Positions 47,398 to 57,160 of a DNA stretch of 64,000 bases are shown piece after piece; positions within the stretch are counted from its first letter, which is position 1, and each line of letters begins with the position of its first letter. The DNA comes from DATFVJ01 sp963820395 (GTDB taxonomy: Bacteria > Actinomycetota > Actinomycetes > Streptosporangiales > Streptosporangiaceae). Under the pieces are notes generated by a model. It worked only from the letters and a program-made list of their open reading frames with translations. It had not been told where the DNA came from and searched no databases. Position numbers and translations under genes: made by a program. The stretch covers positions 134,951 through 198,950 of the forward strand of contig CAWGAE010000006.1 of NCBI GenBank assembly GCA_963820395.1, given 5' to 3'.

Positions 47398-47517
47398 CGC
47401 CTCGGGATGGCCGCCAGCCATGCAGGCGAGGTGTCCAGTTGGGGCTCCGTCATGACTGTCACCTGATTCGTTGCTTTTGGTGACCGGCTCGGAAGGGGAG
47501 TCGGCTCCATCGCATGG

Positions 47518-47682
47518 GGCTACAACCACCACAGGGCATGCCGCGCCGTGCAGGCACGCCCGCGCCACCGGACCCATGGTGGGCAACGCCTGGCCCACAG
47601 ACTGGCCTGCACGATAGGCACTGCCGAGGACGAGTAACTCGGCGCTAGCCGACCGGAAATCATCACAGGCTCTGGCGCTGCG
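47518..47682 (-). pseudogene. Universal stress protein, C-terminal fragment
   Basis: SAELLVLGSAYRAGQSVGQA, then LPTMGPVARACLHGAACPVV and VV is the ATP-binding end of USP proteins (LLVxGSxG... GSVAxxxxxxAxCPVVVV). About 50 codons remain. The upstream part was replaced by an IS630 transposase that begins here on the other strand. Confidence 0.7.
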
Positions 47683-48699
47683 GGCCAATATCATCCTGAC
47701 CTGTGCGCAAGGCCACGACAATAAAGAAACCGCGGCGTTGCTCCGGTGCAATCACACAACAGTCGGGAAATGGCGTAAGCGGTTCATCGAGAGGCGCCTG
47801 GACGGGCTGGCCGATGAGCCGCGCCCGGGACGTGAGCCACGATCACCGACGAGCAGGTAGAAAAAGTCGTCGTCGATACATTGGAGGCAACGCCGGATAA
47901 CGCGACCCACTGGTCGAGGGCTTCCATGGCGAAACGTTCCGGCTTGTCCAAGTCCACCATCGGCCGGATCTGGACGGCGTTCCGCCTTAAGCCGCACGTG
48001 GCCGATACGTTCAAGCTGTCATCCGATCCGCTGTTCGTGGAGAAGGTCTACGACGTCGCCGGGTTGTACCTGAATCCGCCCGAGCACGCGGTTGTGCTGT
48101 GCGCGGACGAGAAATCCCAGGTCCAGGCCCTTGACCGGTCCCAGCCGGTGCTGCCGATGATGCCCGGCATGCCGGAGAAGCGGACACATGACTATGTCCG
48201 GCACGGCACCGTTGACCTGTTCGCGGCGTTGGACATCGCGACCGGCCTGGTGATCGCGAAAACCTACAAGAGCCACCGTGCGAAGGAATGGATCAAGTTC
48301 CTGGAGGAGATCGACAAGCAGGTGCCCCAGCTGGCGGAACCGGACGAGCCCGGCGGCGAGCCGCATGTGCTGCAGATCCACATCGTCGCGGACAATTACG
48401 CGACGCATAAGACTCCGGCTGTCCGGCAATGGCTGGAAAAGCACCCGAGGTTCAAGATTCATTTCACGCCGACCAGCTCATCCTGGCTGAACCAGGTAGA
48501 GCGCTGGTTCGGGCTTTTGACCGAGAAGCTCCTGAGCCGCGGCGTTCATAAGTCCGTAAAGTCGCTCGAGAAGGATATGCTCGCCTGGGTAGACACATGG
48601 AACGAAGACCCCAAACCCTTCATCTGGACGAAATCTGCGGAAGAAATCCTCGAATCACTCGAGCGACTTTTGCGGCGGATCAAAGATCCAGGACACTAG
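47660..48699 (+). pseudogene. IS630-family transposase, N-truncated with one frameshift
   Basis: SQALALRANIILTCAQGHDN, then ETAALLRCNHTTVGKWRKRF (HTH) and DGLADEPRPG. A frame change near 47840 leads to TITDEQVEKVVVDTLEATPD. The core is intact from 47881: VVLCADEKSQVQALDRSQPV (Asp), IHIVADNYATHKTPAVRQWL (Asp), SSSWLNQVERWFGLLTEKLL (Glu). A free-standing 272-residue protein could start at 47881 but would lack the DNA-binding half. Confidence 0.85.
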
Positions 48700-48895
48700 T
48701 ACCCGGCCTCGAACGGACCACAGGTCATCGGTGACGGCAGGCGACGCGCCACCCCAAGCCTGCCCCGTCCGCGCGACCGGCGTGAGCGAATCCGCCGCGC
48801 AACCCCCGACACCGTCTGCGGTCCTCAGCCGGCCAGCGGAGCTGCAGGGCCCAGTTTCGTCCCTACGGGAGCGCCGCGTAGCGGCGCATGTATTT

Positions 48896-49399
48896 CTAGT
48901 ACCAGCCATACAGGCGCTCCTGCCGCCAAGCGCGGTACGGGGTGCGGTAGCGCCCCTGGATGTAGCGGATGCCCCAGAGGATCTGGGTGCGCGCGTTCGA
49001 CTGCCAGCCGGGGCCCGCGCTGGCCATCTTGCTGCCCGGAAGGGCTTGCGGGATCCCATAAGCGCCCGAGCATGGGTTGGACGTGTAGCGGTCCCAGCCG
49101 CTCTCCCTGGCCCACAGCAGGTTCAGGTACCGGAACTGCCAGCGATGCCAGTGGAAACGGTGCAGCAGTGACCTGGCGATCCGCCGCGGCGTGCGGTAGC
49201 GCGGTGCCGCGGTGGCGGCCGGGGCGACGGTGCTGGACGAGCCGGAAACGGTGCGGATGACGCGGGCCGGGCTGGCCATGCGGGTGACGCTGGCGGACCC
49301 GCCAGCGGTACGAACGGGCCAGCTGGCCCCGGTGCCGGACGCGACGCCCGACAGGGCGATCGCAGAGCCAGCCAGCACGAGGGTGATCTTAAGGGACAT
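48896..49399 (-). CDS. Secreted transglycosylase-like cell-wall protein (copy A)
   Basis: 167 residues. ATG 49399 (MSLKITLVLAGSAIALSGVA) gives a signal peptide and has GAGGA ten bases upstream; a longer start at 49474 would bury it. A Thr/Ser/Ala linker follows. The C-terminal domain has HWHRWQFRYLNLLWARESGW with the likely catalytic Glu in ARESGW, then NPCSGAYGIPQALPGSKMAS and TQILWGIRYIQGRYRTPYRA. This is the soluble-lytic-transglycosylase/aggregation-promoting-factor-like fold that cuts peptidoglycan, acting outside the cell. A degraded twin lies at 50913-51449. Confidence 0.8.
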   Translation of the reverse strand: MSLKITLVLAGSAIALSGVASGTGASWPVRTAGGSASVTRMASPARVIRTVSGSSSTVAPAATAAPRYRTPRRIARSLLHRFHWHRWQFRYLNLLWARESGWDRYTSNPCSGAYGIPQALPGSKMASAGPGWQSNARTQILWGIRYIQGRYRTPYRAWRQERLYGWY

Positions 49400-49945
49400 G
49401 CCGCTGAAAGTCCTCGTCAGGGACAAAGGAAACCTTCCCTCGGGCGCGTCAATGCGCGCTCGGCTTCCGCCCACGACACATGCCGGCCACCCAAGGAAAC
49501 AGGTGATGGCAGGGGCGCGCGGATGCGGCGCAGGTTCAGGGCGTCGAATAGCCCGAGGCGAGCATTGCGCGCGTGGGCGCTTGAGTCCTCTCGCCTGCCC
49601 GCGTTCGGGTTTTACTACCCAAAGGAGCGAGCGGAGGCTTTAGCTTGAGCTGGACCGCCGAGAGGGTGTGGGCGGTCTGGGCGAAAACGTTCTGATCGCT
49701 CCCTCCGGTCTTCCCATTCACGCGTCCGGAGGGGGGCGTCAGCCCACTTCAGAGTTGCCGCTTAGTTACTCCCCCGAACCTTCTGATCACTTTCAATAGC
49801 CGTTTATTGCTTGTCATAAACACGTCACTCACTCCCGCTACCCTAGGGTGGTGACATAGTTTACTGATTCGGCCGGATGAAGGGCAGTATGGCATTCTCA
49901 TGGAGCCTGAGACGCCAGGACGGTGTAAGTCCGCACATGGGCGTG
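49400..49945 (-). promoter_or_regulatory. Long conserved leader of transglycosylase copy A
   Basis: The roughly 540 bases upstream of the gene are conserved in copy B (51450-51995), clearly more than needed for a plain promoter. Features: a stem CCCTCCGG / CCGGAGGG at 49696-49732, a small hairpin GGGT-AGTAAA-ACCC near 49607-49620 and the shared run GCTAAAGCCTCCGCTCGCTC followed by CTTTGGGT. This could be a structured 5-prime UTR controlling the cell-wall gene. I could not match it to the c-di-AMP (ydaO) consensus. Confidence 0.4.
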
Positions 49946-50111
49946 CGCCGCCGTGTCGGGGGCGAGAGGGACGGCAGCGGGCAGCCTGGAGTTAGCGGTA
50001 GCCCTCCCGGCGACGCCGCCAGCGCTCTTCCAGCCGCTCTATCAGCCCGGGTCCCGCCTGCTTGCCAGCCCGCCGGTCCTTGCCAGAGCCCCTGTCCTTG
50101 GCGGGGAGGTG

Positions 50112-50396
50112 TCAGGTGGTGATGCCGGTCATGCGCCGGTAGCTGGTCACCGCCCACATGCTGCAGGCGAGCATGACCATGAAGCCCGCCACTCCGATTA
50201 GGATCACATTGATCACGACCCCGGCGAGCAGCAGCCCGACGCCGATCAGGAACCCGAGCGCCGCCTCGATGACTCGGCGCTTGTAGTGCACCCGCGGGTC
50301 GGTCACGTGTATGGCGTTAGCAAACCGCGGGTCATCGGCACGGAGCGCCTGCTCGATCTGCTCGAGCTCACGCTGCTCATACTCAGAGAGCGGCAC
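50112..50396 (-). CDS. DUF3040 membrane protein
   Basis: 94 residues from ATG 50396. The N-terminus MPLSEYEQRELEQIEQALRA and DDPRFANAI is the DUF3040 signature (LSExExRxLExIExxLxxDDPxFA). Two adjacent hydrophobic segments follow (AALGFLIGVGLLLAGVVINV and LIGVAGFMVMLACSMWAVTS). A small actinobacterial inner-membrane protein of unknown activity. Complete frame, lying between the two transglycosylase copies. Confidence 0.88.
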   Translation of the reverse strand: MPLSEYEQRELEQIEQALRADDPRFANAIHVTDPRVHYKRRVIEAALGFLIGVGLLLAGVVINVILIGVAGFMVMLACSMWAVTSYRRMTGITT

Positions 50397-50912
50397 GGTG
50401 CCCTCCCATGGAGCTCAGGCCGGTGACGCTCTCGTTGACGTTCGCCGCACGGCCTCGCTTACGTTCACAGTACGAGCGCGAGCGCGCCTGCGGAAGAGTA
50501 CACCGCAGCTGGGCGTGGGAGCCGCACGCCTCTCAGGCCTGTGGCGTCACTCCGGTCACTCCCACATCTCACGAACAGCCCTGCACATCTACTGAGTGAA
50601 TCACCTCGGCATGTCCCGGGGCTCTGATGTGGCTCGGGTCCGGTGGAGCCGGGGCACAACAGAAGCGCCGAGAGCGCTGGCAGGCATCCCTGACTGGTCA
50701 AACGCACGGGGCCCGGTGGTGGGAGGTGGGTCCTGTAGCGGGGAGCCGCTGGCACAGAGCGGCCAGTTTGCAACCGCCCGGCTCGGCATAATGGCGCCCG
50801 CGTCTAAAAGGCGCGGGCATCGTGTCGGTGACATGGGCGCTGGCCTAACCCAGGGGCAGCGAGGCTGCTACGCCGCTCCAAGACTCGGTTCACGTGTCAA
50901 ACTTTCCGCAAC

Positions 50913-51449
50913 CTAATACCAGCCGTAGACGCTCTCCTGCAGCCAGGCGCGATACGGGGTGCGGTAGTGCCCGTTGACGTAGCGCATGCCCCACAGGATC
51001 TGGGTGCGCGCGTCCGACTGGGGACACACGACTGCCAATCGGGGCCCGCGCTCGCCATCTTGCTGCCCGGGAGGGCTTGCGGGATCCCGTAAGCGCCCGA
51101 GCATGGGTTGGACGCGTAGCGGTCCCAGCCGCTCTCCCTGGCCCACAGCAGGTTCAGGTATCGGAACTGCCAGCGACGCCAGCGGAAACGGTGCAGCAGT
51201 GACCTGGCGATCTGCCGCGGCGTGCGGTGCCGCGGTGCCGCGTGGCGGCGAGGGCGACGGTGCCGGGTGAGCCGGGAACGGTGCGGATGACGCGGGCCGG
51301 GCCGACGGAGCCGGATGGCCGGGCTGCCCGGGCCGGGCTGGCCAGGTGGGTGCGGCTGGCGGGCTGGCCAGAGGGGCGGGCCAGGTGGCCCCGGTGCCGG
51401 ACGCGGCTCCCGGCAGGGCGATGACCGGGCCGGCGAGCATCAGGGTCAT
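50913..51449 (-). pseudogene. Transglycosylase-like protein (copy B), decayed
   Basis: A direct repeat of the 48896-49399 gene. The start corresponding to copy A is ATT instead of ATG (51459-51461); the first usable ATG is at 51449 (MTLMLAGPVIALPGAASG). The signal peptide and C-terminus (TQILWGMRYVNGHYRTPYRA) share one frame. The middle, including the ARESGW block and NPCSGAYGIPQALPGSKMAS, lies in another because of indels near 51240 and 51020. The active site is therefore not translated. Confidence 0.8.
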
Positions 51450-51995
51450 CTTCAGGGAAATGCCGCTGAAAGTCCTCGTCAGGGACAAAGGGGAAACCTT
51501 CCCTCGGGCGCGTCAATGCGCGCTCGGCTTCCGCCCACGACACATGCCTGCCACCCAGGGAACGAGGTGACGGGGCGCGGATGCGGCGCAAGTTCAGGGC
51601 GTCAGAGTAGCCCGAGGCGAGCATCGCGCGCGTGGGGCGCTTGAGGCCTCGCACGTGCCCGCGTCCGGGTTCTTACCACCCAAAGGAGCGAGCGGAGGCT
51701 TTAGCTCGAGCCAGGCCGCCTAGAGGGCGTGTGCGATCTGGGTGAAAACGTTATGATCGGTTCCTCCTGTTTTCCCGTTCACGCGTCCGGACAGGTAGCC
51801 CGCTTTAGAGTTGCCGGTTAGCGACTCCTCCCGAACCTCCTGATCGCTTTCAATAGCCGTTTTTGCTTGTCATAAACACGTCGCCCACTCCCGCTACCCT
51901 AAGGTGGTGACATAGCTTACGGACCGGCCTGATAAAGGGCGGTATGGCATTCTCACCGAGCCTGAGATGCCGGGGCGGTGTAAGTCCCCACATAG
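51450..51995 (-). promoter_or_regulatory. Long conserved leader of copy B
   Basis: Repeats the leader at 49400-49945 with scattered substitutions. The copy A stem is changed on both sides here (CCTGT ... ACAGG around the same ACGCGTGAA loop), so base pairing is kept. The shared outer motif GGTGTAAGTCC (51978-51988; 49922-49932 in copy A) sits in a hairpin whose stem also varies in a pairing-compatible way. Confidence 0.35.
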
Positions 51996-52184
51996 TGAGA
52001 CCGATGACGGCCGGCCGTGCTCGCGACGCCCGGGACGGCCCCGGCGCGGACGGGCTGGGCGTGCAGGTCGCTGACGTAGCGTCCCGCGAGGTAGACGTGC
52101 GCGGCGTGTGTCCGAGTCGCCCGGCCGACGCGAAACCTCGCGCAGAGGACTTTAGCCCCTGGCTCCTATCCGGCGGCCCGACGC

Positions 52185-52463
52185 CGACTTGAGCGAGCAG
52201 AACGTGACCGAGATGGTCAAGTGCATCCGGCTGTGCCTGGACTGCGCCGATGTCTGCATTGCCACCATCGGGGTCACCAGCCGCCAGCGGAATACGACGC
52301 CAACGTCACCAGGCTGCTGCTGGAGGCCTGCGCGGCCATCTGCAAGAGCTGCAGCGACCAATGCGCGCGGCATGCCCGGATGCACGAGCACTGCCGGCGA
52401 TGCGCCGAGGCCTGCCGGCGCTGCGAGCAGACCTGCCGGGAGCTCCTGGACGCCATGAAATAG
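52185..52463 (+). pseudogene. Cys-rich four-helix copper-binding protein (Csp/DUF326-like), truncated and frameshifted
   Basis: SEQNVTEMVKCIRLCLDCAD followed by VCIATIGVTSR, then after a frame change near 52285 YDANVTRLLLEACAAICKSC, SDQCARHARMHEHCRRCAEA and CRRCEQTCRELLDAMK. The dense Cys/His spacing (CxxxC, CxxC, HxHC) is that of copper-storage four-helix bundles. The N-terminal third is missing. Confidence 0.75.
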
Positions 52464-52494
52464 GAGACCGGCCATTCCGGCGGACGCTGGCGCC

Positions 52495-52790
52495 TCACTG
52501 GTAAAGACCGCAGGTGTACATGTTGATGGCGGTACCGTGGAAGCCCGTGCCGCTATAGGCGCAGAAATAGCTGAGCTTGCAGACGTTTGGGGCGGGCTTC
52601 TTTCCGGGCAGGGTGAGGAGGACATATCCCTGGTTGTTTAGGTTGATCTTGTTGATGGCGACCTGGGTTCCGCCAGCTTGGAGATGTAGCCGTTGACTTC
52701 GGCTTGCGGGGTCGCCGCTTGCGTGCTGGTCAGGCCGAGGCTTCTTGCCTGGGTGCCAAAGTCCGGGTCGCCCCCGAGGACACAGACCTC
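52495..52790 (-). pseudogene. Peptidase inhibitor I36-like secreted protein, C-terminal part
   Basis: VCVLGGDPDFGTQARSLGLT, then after frame changes AINKINLNNQGYVLLTLPGK and CKLSYFCAYSGTGFHGTAIN, ending MYTCGLYQ. The CxxxYFCAYSGTxFxGT pattern is typical of the inhibitor I36 / beta-gamma-crystallin-like Streptomyces inhibitors. No signal peptide or start is left. Confidence 0.6.
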
Positions 52791-52824
52791 CGGAAGTTGC
52801 GCTGCGCAGGTTGTTGAAGGCTGG

Positions 52825-53427
52825 TCAGCTGATAGCGGCGAGGCGGTAGGTGATGGGCCGGGGGTCGCCGGGCATCCGCGGCGGGGTGGCGTTGAGTTCC
52901 TCGATCAGGCAGGCCAGCGCGCGGCCGGTGCGGGCGCTGGCGGGCGGGTCGAGGGTGGCGGTGATCGCGCCGGGGTGGTAGGTGATGTGTCCGGGCTGGT
53001 GGAGCAGGTGGTGGGTGATGGCCCGGTACTCGTCGGGGTCGCGCAGGTAGGCGTTCAGCCGCCCGGCGAGCCACAGTTCGGCGTTGGCGGCCAGCAGCCG
53101 CAGCACCATCTGCAGGCCGCGGCGGCGGGCGTGCTGCAGCGCGCGCTGCGCGCCGGGATGCGCCTGGTTCACGGCGATCTTGGCGGGGATCGCGTCACGG
53201 GCAGTCCTGACGGCGGCGACGGCCTGCTTCGCCCGGGTGATGGTGTCCTGGGCGGCGGGGATGGCCTTGTTCTTCTCCGCGGCGGTCAGCGCTGATGCCA
53301 GTAGCTGGGCGAGGTGCCGCTCGGCGTCAGCGAGGCCGGCTTCGGCGGCCTTGACTGCCCTGCCCGCGGCCTTGCGGGCGGGATTATCGGCGATGCGCTC
53401 GTCGACGGAAGCCTCCAGTTCCCTCAC
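52825..53427 (-). pseudogene. C-terminal part of a large putative transposase
   Basis: 200 open codons: a long helical region (AAGRAVKAAEAGLADAERHL, RAKQAVAAVRTARDAIPAKI) and then MVLRLLAANAELWLAGRLNA, HITYHPGAITATLDPPASAR and TPPRMPGDPRPITYRL. I recognise this ending from large actinomycete transposase-like proteins, but the catalytic part is absent and the call is tentative. It begins abruptly at the junction near 53427. Confidence 0.45.
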
Positions 53428-53664
53428 TCTTTATTCGTGTTGATCGGCCGCGTGCCGGACCACGAGCCCAGCGGTCACGGAATAGCGGGTTGGGACTCTG
53501 CCAGCGCCCAGTTTGACCTCGCCAGCAGCCCGGGCATCCGCCCCTTGGGGACGATCTCGGGGCCGGACCCCGACCGATGGGAGGTTGCGGCGGTGAGTCT
53601 GAGGGAAGTTACTGGGAAGGTTAGCTGGAAGTGAGTGGGAAGTTATTGGTGCGGTGGGTGAGTC

Positions 53665-54345
53665 ATGTACATCGTGATGGTCGGGCCTGAGTGCGCTCCC
53701 GCGGCTAAGGCGGGCGGGCTGGGCGATGTGGTGTTCGGGCTGAGCCGGGAGCTGGAGATCCGGGGCAACGCGGTCGAGATCGTGCTGCCGAAGTACGCCC
53801 GCATGCGCTACACGGACATCGCGGACCTGCAGGTCAGCTATCAGGATCTGTGGGTGCCCTGGCAGGGCGGGGCGGTTTGCTGCACGGTGTGGTTCGGTCA
53901 CGTGCACGGGCGTAAGTGCTTTTTCATCGAGCCGCACTCGGGCGCTGATTTCTTCGGCCGGGAGCTGCTGTATGGGTACCCGGACGACGCCGAGCGGTTC
54001 ACGTTCTTTTCCAAGGCGGCGCTCGAGTTCATGGTCAAGTCGGGCAAGCGCCCCGATGTGATCCACTGCCACGACTGGCAGACCGGGCTGGTGCCGGTGC
54101 TGCTGTGCGAGCAGTACCGCCAGGCGCTGCCGGACCAGCGGGTCTGTTACACAATCCACAACTTCTGCCATCAGGGCATCAGCGGCCCGCAGGTGCTCTG
54201 GGGTCCCAACCTGGATCGGCCCGAGTACTTCCTGCACCAGGACCGGCTGGGCGACGACACCTACCACCGGGCCGCCAACTTGATGAAGGGCGGGGTGGTG
54301 TATTCGAATTTCGTCGCCACGGTGTCGCCCAACCAGGCCGTCGAA
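53665..54345 (+). pseudogene. GT5 glycogen/starch synthase-like glycosyltransferase, N-terminal stub
   Basis: MYIVMVGPECAPAAKAGGLG, then DVVFGLSRELEIRGNAVEIV gives the ADP-glucose loop (KxGGLGDV). DVIHCHDWQTGLVPVLLCEQ and YTIHNFCHQGISGPQVLWGP are GT5 blocks, and NLMKGGVVYSNFVATVSPNQ is the end of the N-terminal Rossmann domain. It is cut at about 54345 by an IS110 remnant; the C-terminal nucleotide-sugar domain is missing. Confidence 0.85.
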
Positions 54346-54986
54346 GAATTCAGCACGCCGTCCCAGCTCGCGCAGCGCGATCCGGGTGTTGTAGCCGACG
54401 ACGTTGCCGGGGCGGGGCCGCAGCGCGGCCAGCTCGGCGACCAGGTGGTCGGGCGGGTGCTTGGCGAACCGGGTGCGGATGTCGTCGGGGCCGGTCAGGA
54501 TCAGTGCCCTGGCCTGGTTGATTGTCTGGGTCCGCTCGGAACGGGCGGTGCGCTTGGCGACCATTAGCGCGCGGATCGCCTCGACCGCGCCATCGCGGCC
54601 CTTCGGCGCGCCGCGGGCCCGCCCGGACTGGGCGGCCCGGGCAGCGCTGACAGCATCGAGGGGATCGGACTTGCCTTGCCGGCGCCGGTCCTGCCGGTCA
54701 GAACGATCCACTTCCACGATCCGCACACCGGCCGCGGCGATGTGGCGGGCCAGGCCGGCGCCGTTTAGCTGCCGGTCCCTTCGATCCCCACCAGGCACAC
54801 GGTCCCGAACCTGCCCAGCCAGTCCAGCAACCGGGCGTATCCAGCCGGGGTAGCCGGGAACTCCTCGACGCCGAGCAACCCGCCGACCGGGTCGAGCGCG
54901 GCCGCAACGTGGGCGTCCGCGTGGGTGTCCACCCCGCCGGTGATGGGACGTGTTTCTACGATGGTCACCCCCCGGCCCAACGCCAA
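54346..54986 (-). pseudogene. IS110-family transposase, DEDD domain only, frameshifted
   Basis: From GTG/ATG 54986: TRPITGGVDTHADAHVAAAL (first Asp), LGRFGTVCLVGIEGTGS (Glu), a frame change near 54770, then NGAGLARHIAAAGVRIVEVD and RRQGKSDPLDAVSAARAAQS (last Asp pair). It ends GYNTRIALRELGRRA at the glycosyltransferase junction. The C-terminal Transposase_20 domain is absent. It is a different IS110 subgroup from 29056-30006. Confidence 0.8.
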
Positions 54987-55013
54987 CGACTTAAGGCATC
55001 GCCCGATAGGTGG

Positions 55014-55169
55014 CTAAATCCGGAGGCGCGAGCCGTGCGAGGAACAACCATTCCGGGCCGCATCCTGACCGGCCAGCCACATCGTCACGAGCGCTTCCCC
55101 CGCCGGCTCCGCTGGACGCTTCGCAAGTGCTGCGACAGAGAGCAACGGTATCAGCACGAAGCGTGACAT
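55014..55169 (-). other. Short reading frame with a strong ribosome site
   Basis: ATG 55169 is preceded by GGGGAGGAG at good spacing and encodes 51 residues starting MSRFVLIPLLSVAALAKRPA, then EPAGEALVTMWLAGQDAARN. It may be the N-terminal stub of a lost gene cut near 55020, close to the IS110 remnant. No family recognised. Confidence 0.35.
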
Positions 55170-55345
55170 GATCGTAATCTCCTCCCCGGCACCCTGCGGC
55201 TGCTGCCGCCGTGCAGCCTCAACCGACCAGTATTAAGCGTCCAGGGCGGTGCTACGGTATCGCGGCTGGCGATCGGGCGATGATCACGGGCTGACCGGCC
55301 GATCGGGCAGCGGGCCGGTCAGCGCATGCAGGGTCAGCACAAACC

Positions 55346-57160
55346 TCAGCCGAGGCGGCCGGCCAGGTCCTGGTGCAGCTCCCAGAGCCGGGTGGGCAGG
55401 TGCTGGTGGAAGGTGCGGAAGAACTCGGGGATGTGCTCGGCCTCCAGCTTCCAGGCCTCGGTGTTCACCGTGAGCAACAGGGCCAGGTCGGCCCAGCTCA
55501 GGTTCAGGCCGTCGAGGTCCAGCGAGCCCGGCGCCGGGAGATAGCCGATCGGGGTCTGCACGGCCGTGGCGTCGCCGGACAGCCGTTGAATGATCCACTT
55601 CAGCACGCGGATGTTCTCGCCGAAGCCGGGCCACACGAACTTGCCGCTGGCGTCCTTGCGGAACCAGTTCACATAGAACAGCCGCGGCAGCTTTGCGGGG
55701 TCGGCCGTCTGGCTGATGTTCAGCCAGTACGCGAAGTAGTCGCCCATGTTGTAACCGCAGAACGGCAGCATCGCGAACGGGTCGTGCCGCAGCTCGCCGA
55801 CCTTGCCCTCGGCGGCAGCGGTCTTCTCGGAGGCGATGTTGGCCCCGAGGAACACTCCGTGCTCCCAGTCGAAAGACTCGATCACCAGCGGCACAGTGCT
55901 GGCGCGCCTGCCGCCGAATAGGATCGCCGAGATCGGCACGCCCGTGGGGTCATCCCACTCCGGCGCGATGATCGGGCACTGATCGGCCGGGGTGGTGAAC
56001 CGGGCGTTGGGGTGCGCCGCAGGCTCGGGCGAGTCCGGGGTCCAGTCCCGGCCCTTCCAGTCGATCAGGTGCGCGGGCGGCTCGTCGGTCAGGCCCTCCC
56101 ACCACACGTCGCCGTCGTCGGTCCGGGCGACGTTGGTGAAGATGCTGTTGCCCCACATGGTCGCCACCGCGTTGGCGTTGGTCTTCATGCCGGTGCCGGG
56201 CGCGACACCGAAGAAGCCGGCCTCCGGGTTGATCGCATACAGCCTGCCGTCCGCGCCGAACCGCATCCAGGCGATGTCATCGCCGATCGCCTCGACCTTC
56301 CAGCCGGGAATGGTGGGCTGCAGCATGGCCAGGTTGGTCTTGCCGCACGCGGACGGGAAGGCCGCCGCGATGTACTGCGACTCCGCCTCCGGCGGGGTGA
56401 TCTTGAGGATGAGCATGTGCTCGGCCAGCCAGCCCTCATCCCGCGCCATCACCGAGGCAATCCGCAGCGCGTAGCACTTCTTGCCGAGCAGCGCATTCCC
56501 GCCATACCCAGAACCGTAGGACCAGATCTCCCTGGTCTCGGGGAAGTGCGAGATGTACTTGGTCTGGTTGCAGGGCCACGGCACGTCCGCCTGGCCGGGC
56601 TCCAGCGGGGCGCCGACCGAGTGGACAGCACGGACGAACGATCCGGTCTCCTCGATCGAGCGCAGCGCCGGCGTTCCCATCCTGGTCATGATCCGCATCG
56701 ACACGGCCACGTAGGGCGAGTCAGTGATCTCCACCCCGAGCTGGGAGATGCTGCTGCCGAGCGGGCCCATGCAGAACGGGATCACGTACATGGTGCGGCC
56801 GCGCATGCAGCCGTCGAAGATCTCCGCGAAAGTCTCGCGCATCTCGCCGGGCGCGATCCAGTTGTTGGTCGGGCCCGCGTCATCTTCCTTCTCCGAGCAG
56901 ATGAACGTCCGGTCCTCGACACGTGCCACGTCACTGGGGTCGGAAGCGCAGTAGAAGCTGTTCGGGCGCAGCTTCGGGTTCAGCCGCGTGAAGGTTCGGT
57001 TCTCGACGAGCAGGCTGGTCAGCCGCTCCCATTCGTCCTTCGAGCCGTCACACCAGACAACGTCGCCAGGCTTGGTCAGCGCCGAGATATCGCGGACCCA
57101 CTCGGCCAGCTCGGGGAGGCTTGTTTCTGTCTGGTCATCAAAAAGGTCTGCGCTGGACAT
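55346..57160 (-). CDS. pckG: Phosphoenolpyruvate carboxykinase (GTP)
   Basis: 604 residues, complete. Converts oxaloacetate plus GTP into phosphoenolpyruvate, CO2 and GDP, the entry step of gluconeogenesis. Visible blocks: substrate region SYGSGYGGNALLGKKCYALR (215-234), P-loop FPSACGKTN (268-276), metal site GDDIAWMR, NPEAGFFGVAPGTGMKTNAN and the nucleotide-binding FGGRR. ATG 57160 is chosen because GGGGAGAT stands just upstream; the in-frame start at 57232 adds a 24-residue tail with no homology. A 10-bp palindrome CCTGTACAGG lies 9 bases before the start. The largest intact host gene in the window, with no sign of decay. Confidence 0.97.
   Translation of the reverse strand: MSSADLFDDQTETSLPELAEWVRDISALTKPGDVVWCDGSKDEWERLTSLLVENRTFTRLNPKLRPNSFYCASDPSDVARVEDRTFICSEKEDDAGPTNNWIAPGEMRETFAEIFDGCMRGRTMYVIPFCMGPLGSSISQLGVEITDSPYVAVSMRIMTRMGTPALRSIEETGSFVRAVHSVGAPLEPGQADVPWPCNQTKYISHFPETREIWSYGSGYGGNALLGKKCYALRIASVMARDEGWLAEHMLILKITPPEAESQYIAAAFPSACGKTNLAMLQPTIPGWKVEAIGDDIAWMRFGADGRLYAINPEAGFFGVAPGTGMKTNANAVATMWGNSIFTNVARTDDGDVWWEGLTDEPPAHLIDWKGRDWTPDSPEPAAHPNARFTTPADQCPIIAPEWDDPTGVPISAILFGGRRASTVPLVIESFDWEHGVFLGANIASEKTAAAEGKVGELRHDPFAMLPFCGYNMGDYFAYWLNISQTADPAKLPRLFYVNWFRKDASGKFVWPGFGENIRVLKWIIQRLSGDATAVQTPIGYLPAPGSLDLDGLNLSWADLALLLTVNTEAWKLEAEHIPEFFRTFHQHLPTRLWELHQDLAGRLG

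Noticed and set aside
49400..49945. c-di-AMP (ydaO) riboswitch before the cell-wall gene
   Set aside because: I looked for the usual conserved blocks on the minus strand and did not find them; left as an unnamed candidate leader.
49861..49945. 5-prime end of a group II intron RNA (GGTGTAAGTCC motif)
   Set aside because: A similar motif occurs in some introns, but no domain V or RT lies downstream in the right orientation; the RT remnant is 6 kb away.
29056..54986. IS110 C-half (29 kb) and N-half (54 kb) as two halves of one element
   Set aside because: The N-half has the KSDPLDA subgroup layout and the C-half belongs to a subgroup with a different linker, so they do not join.
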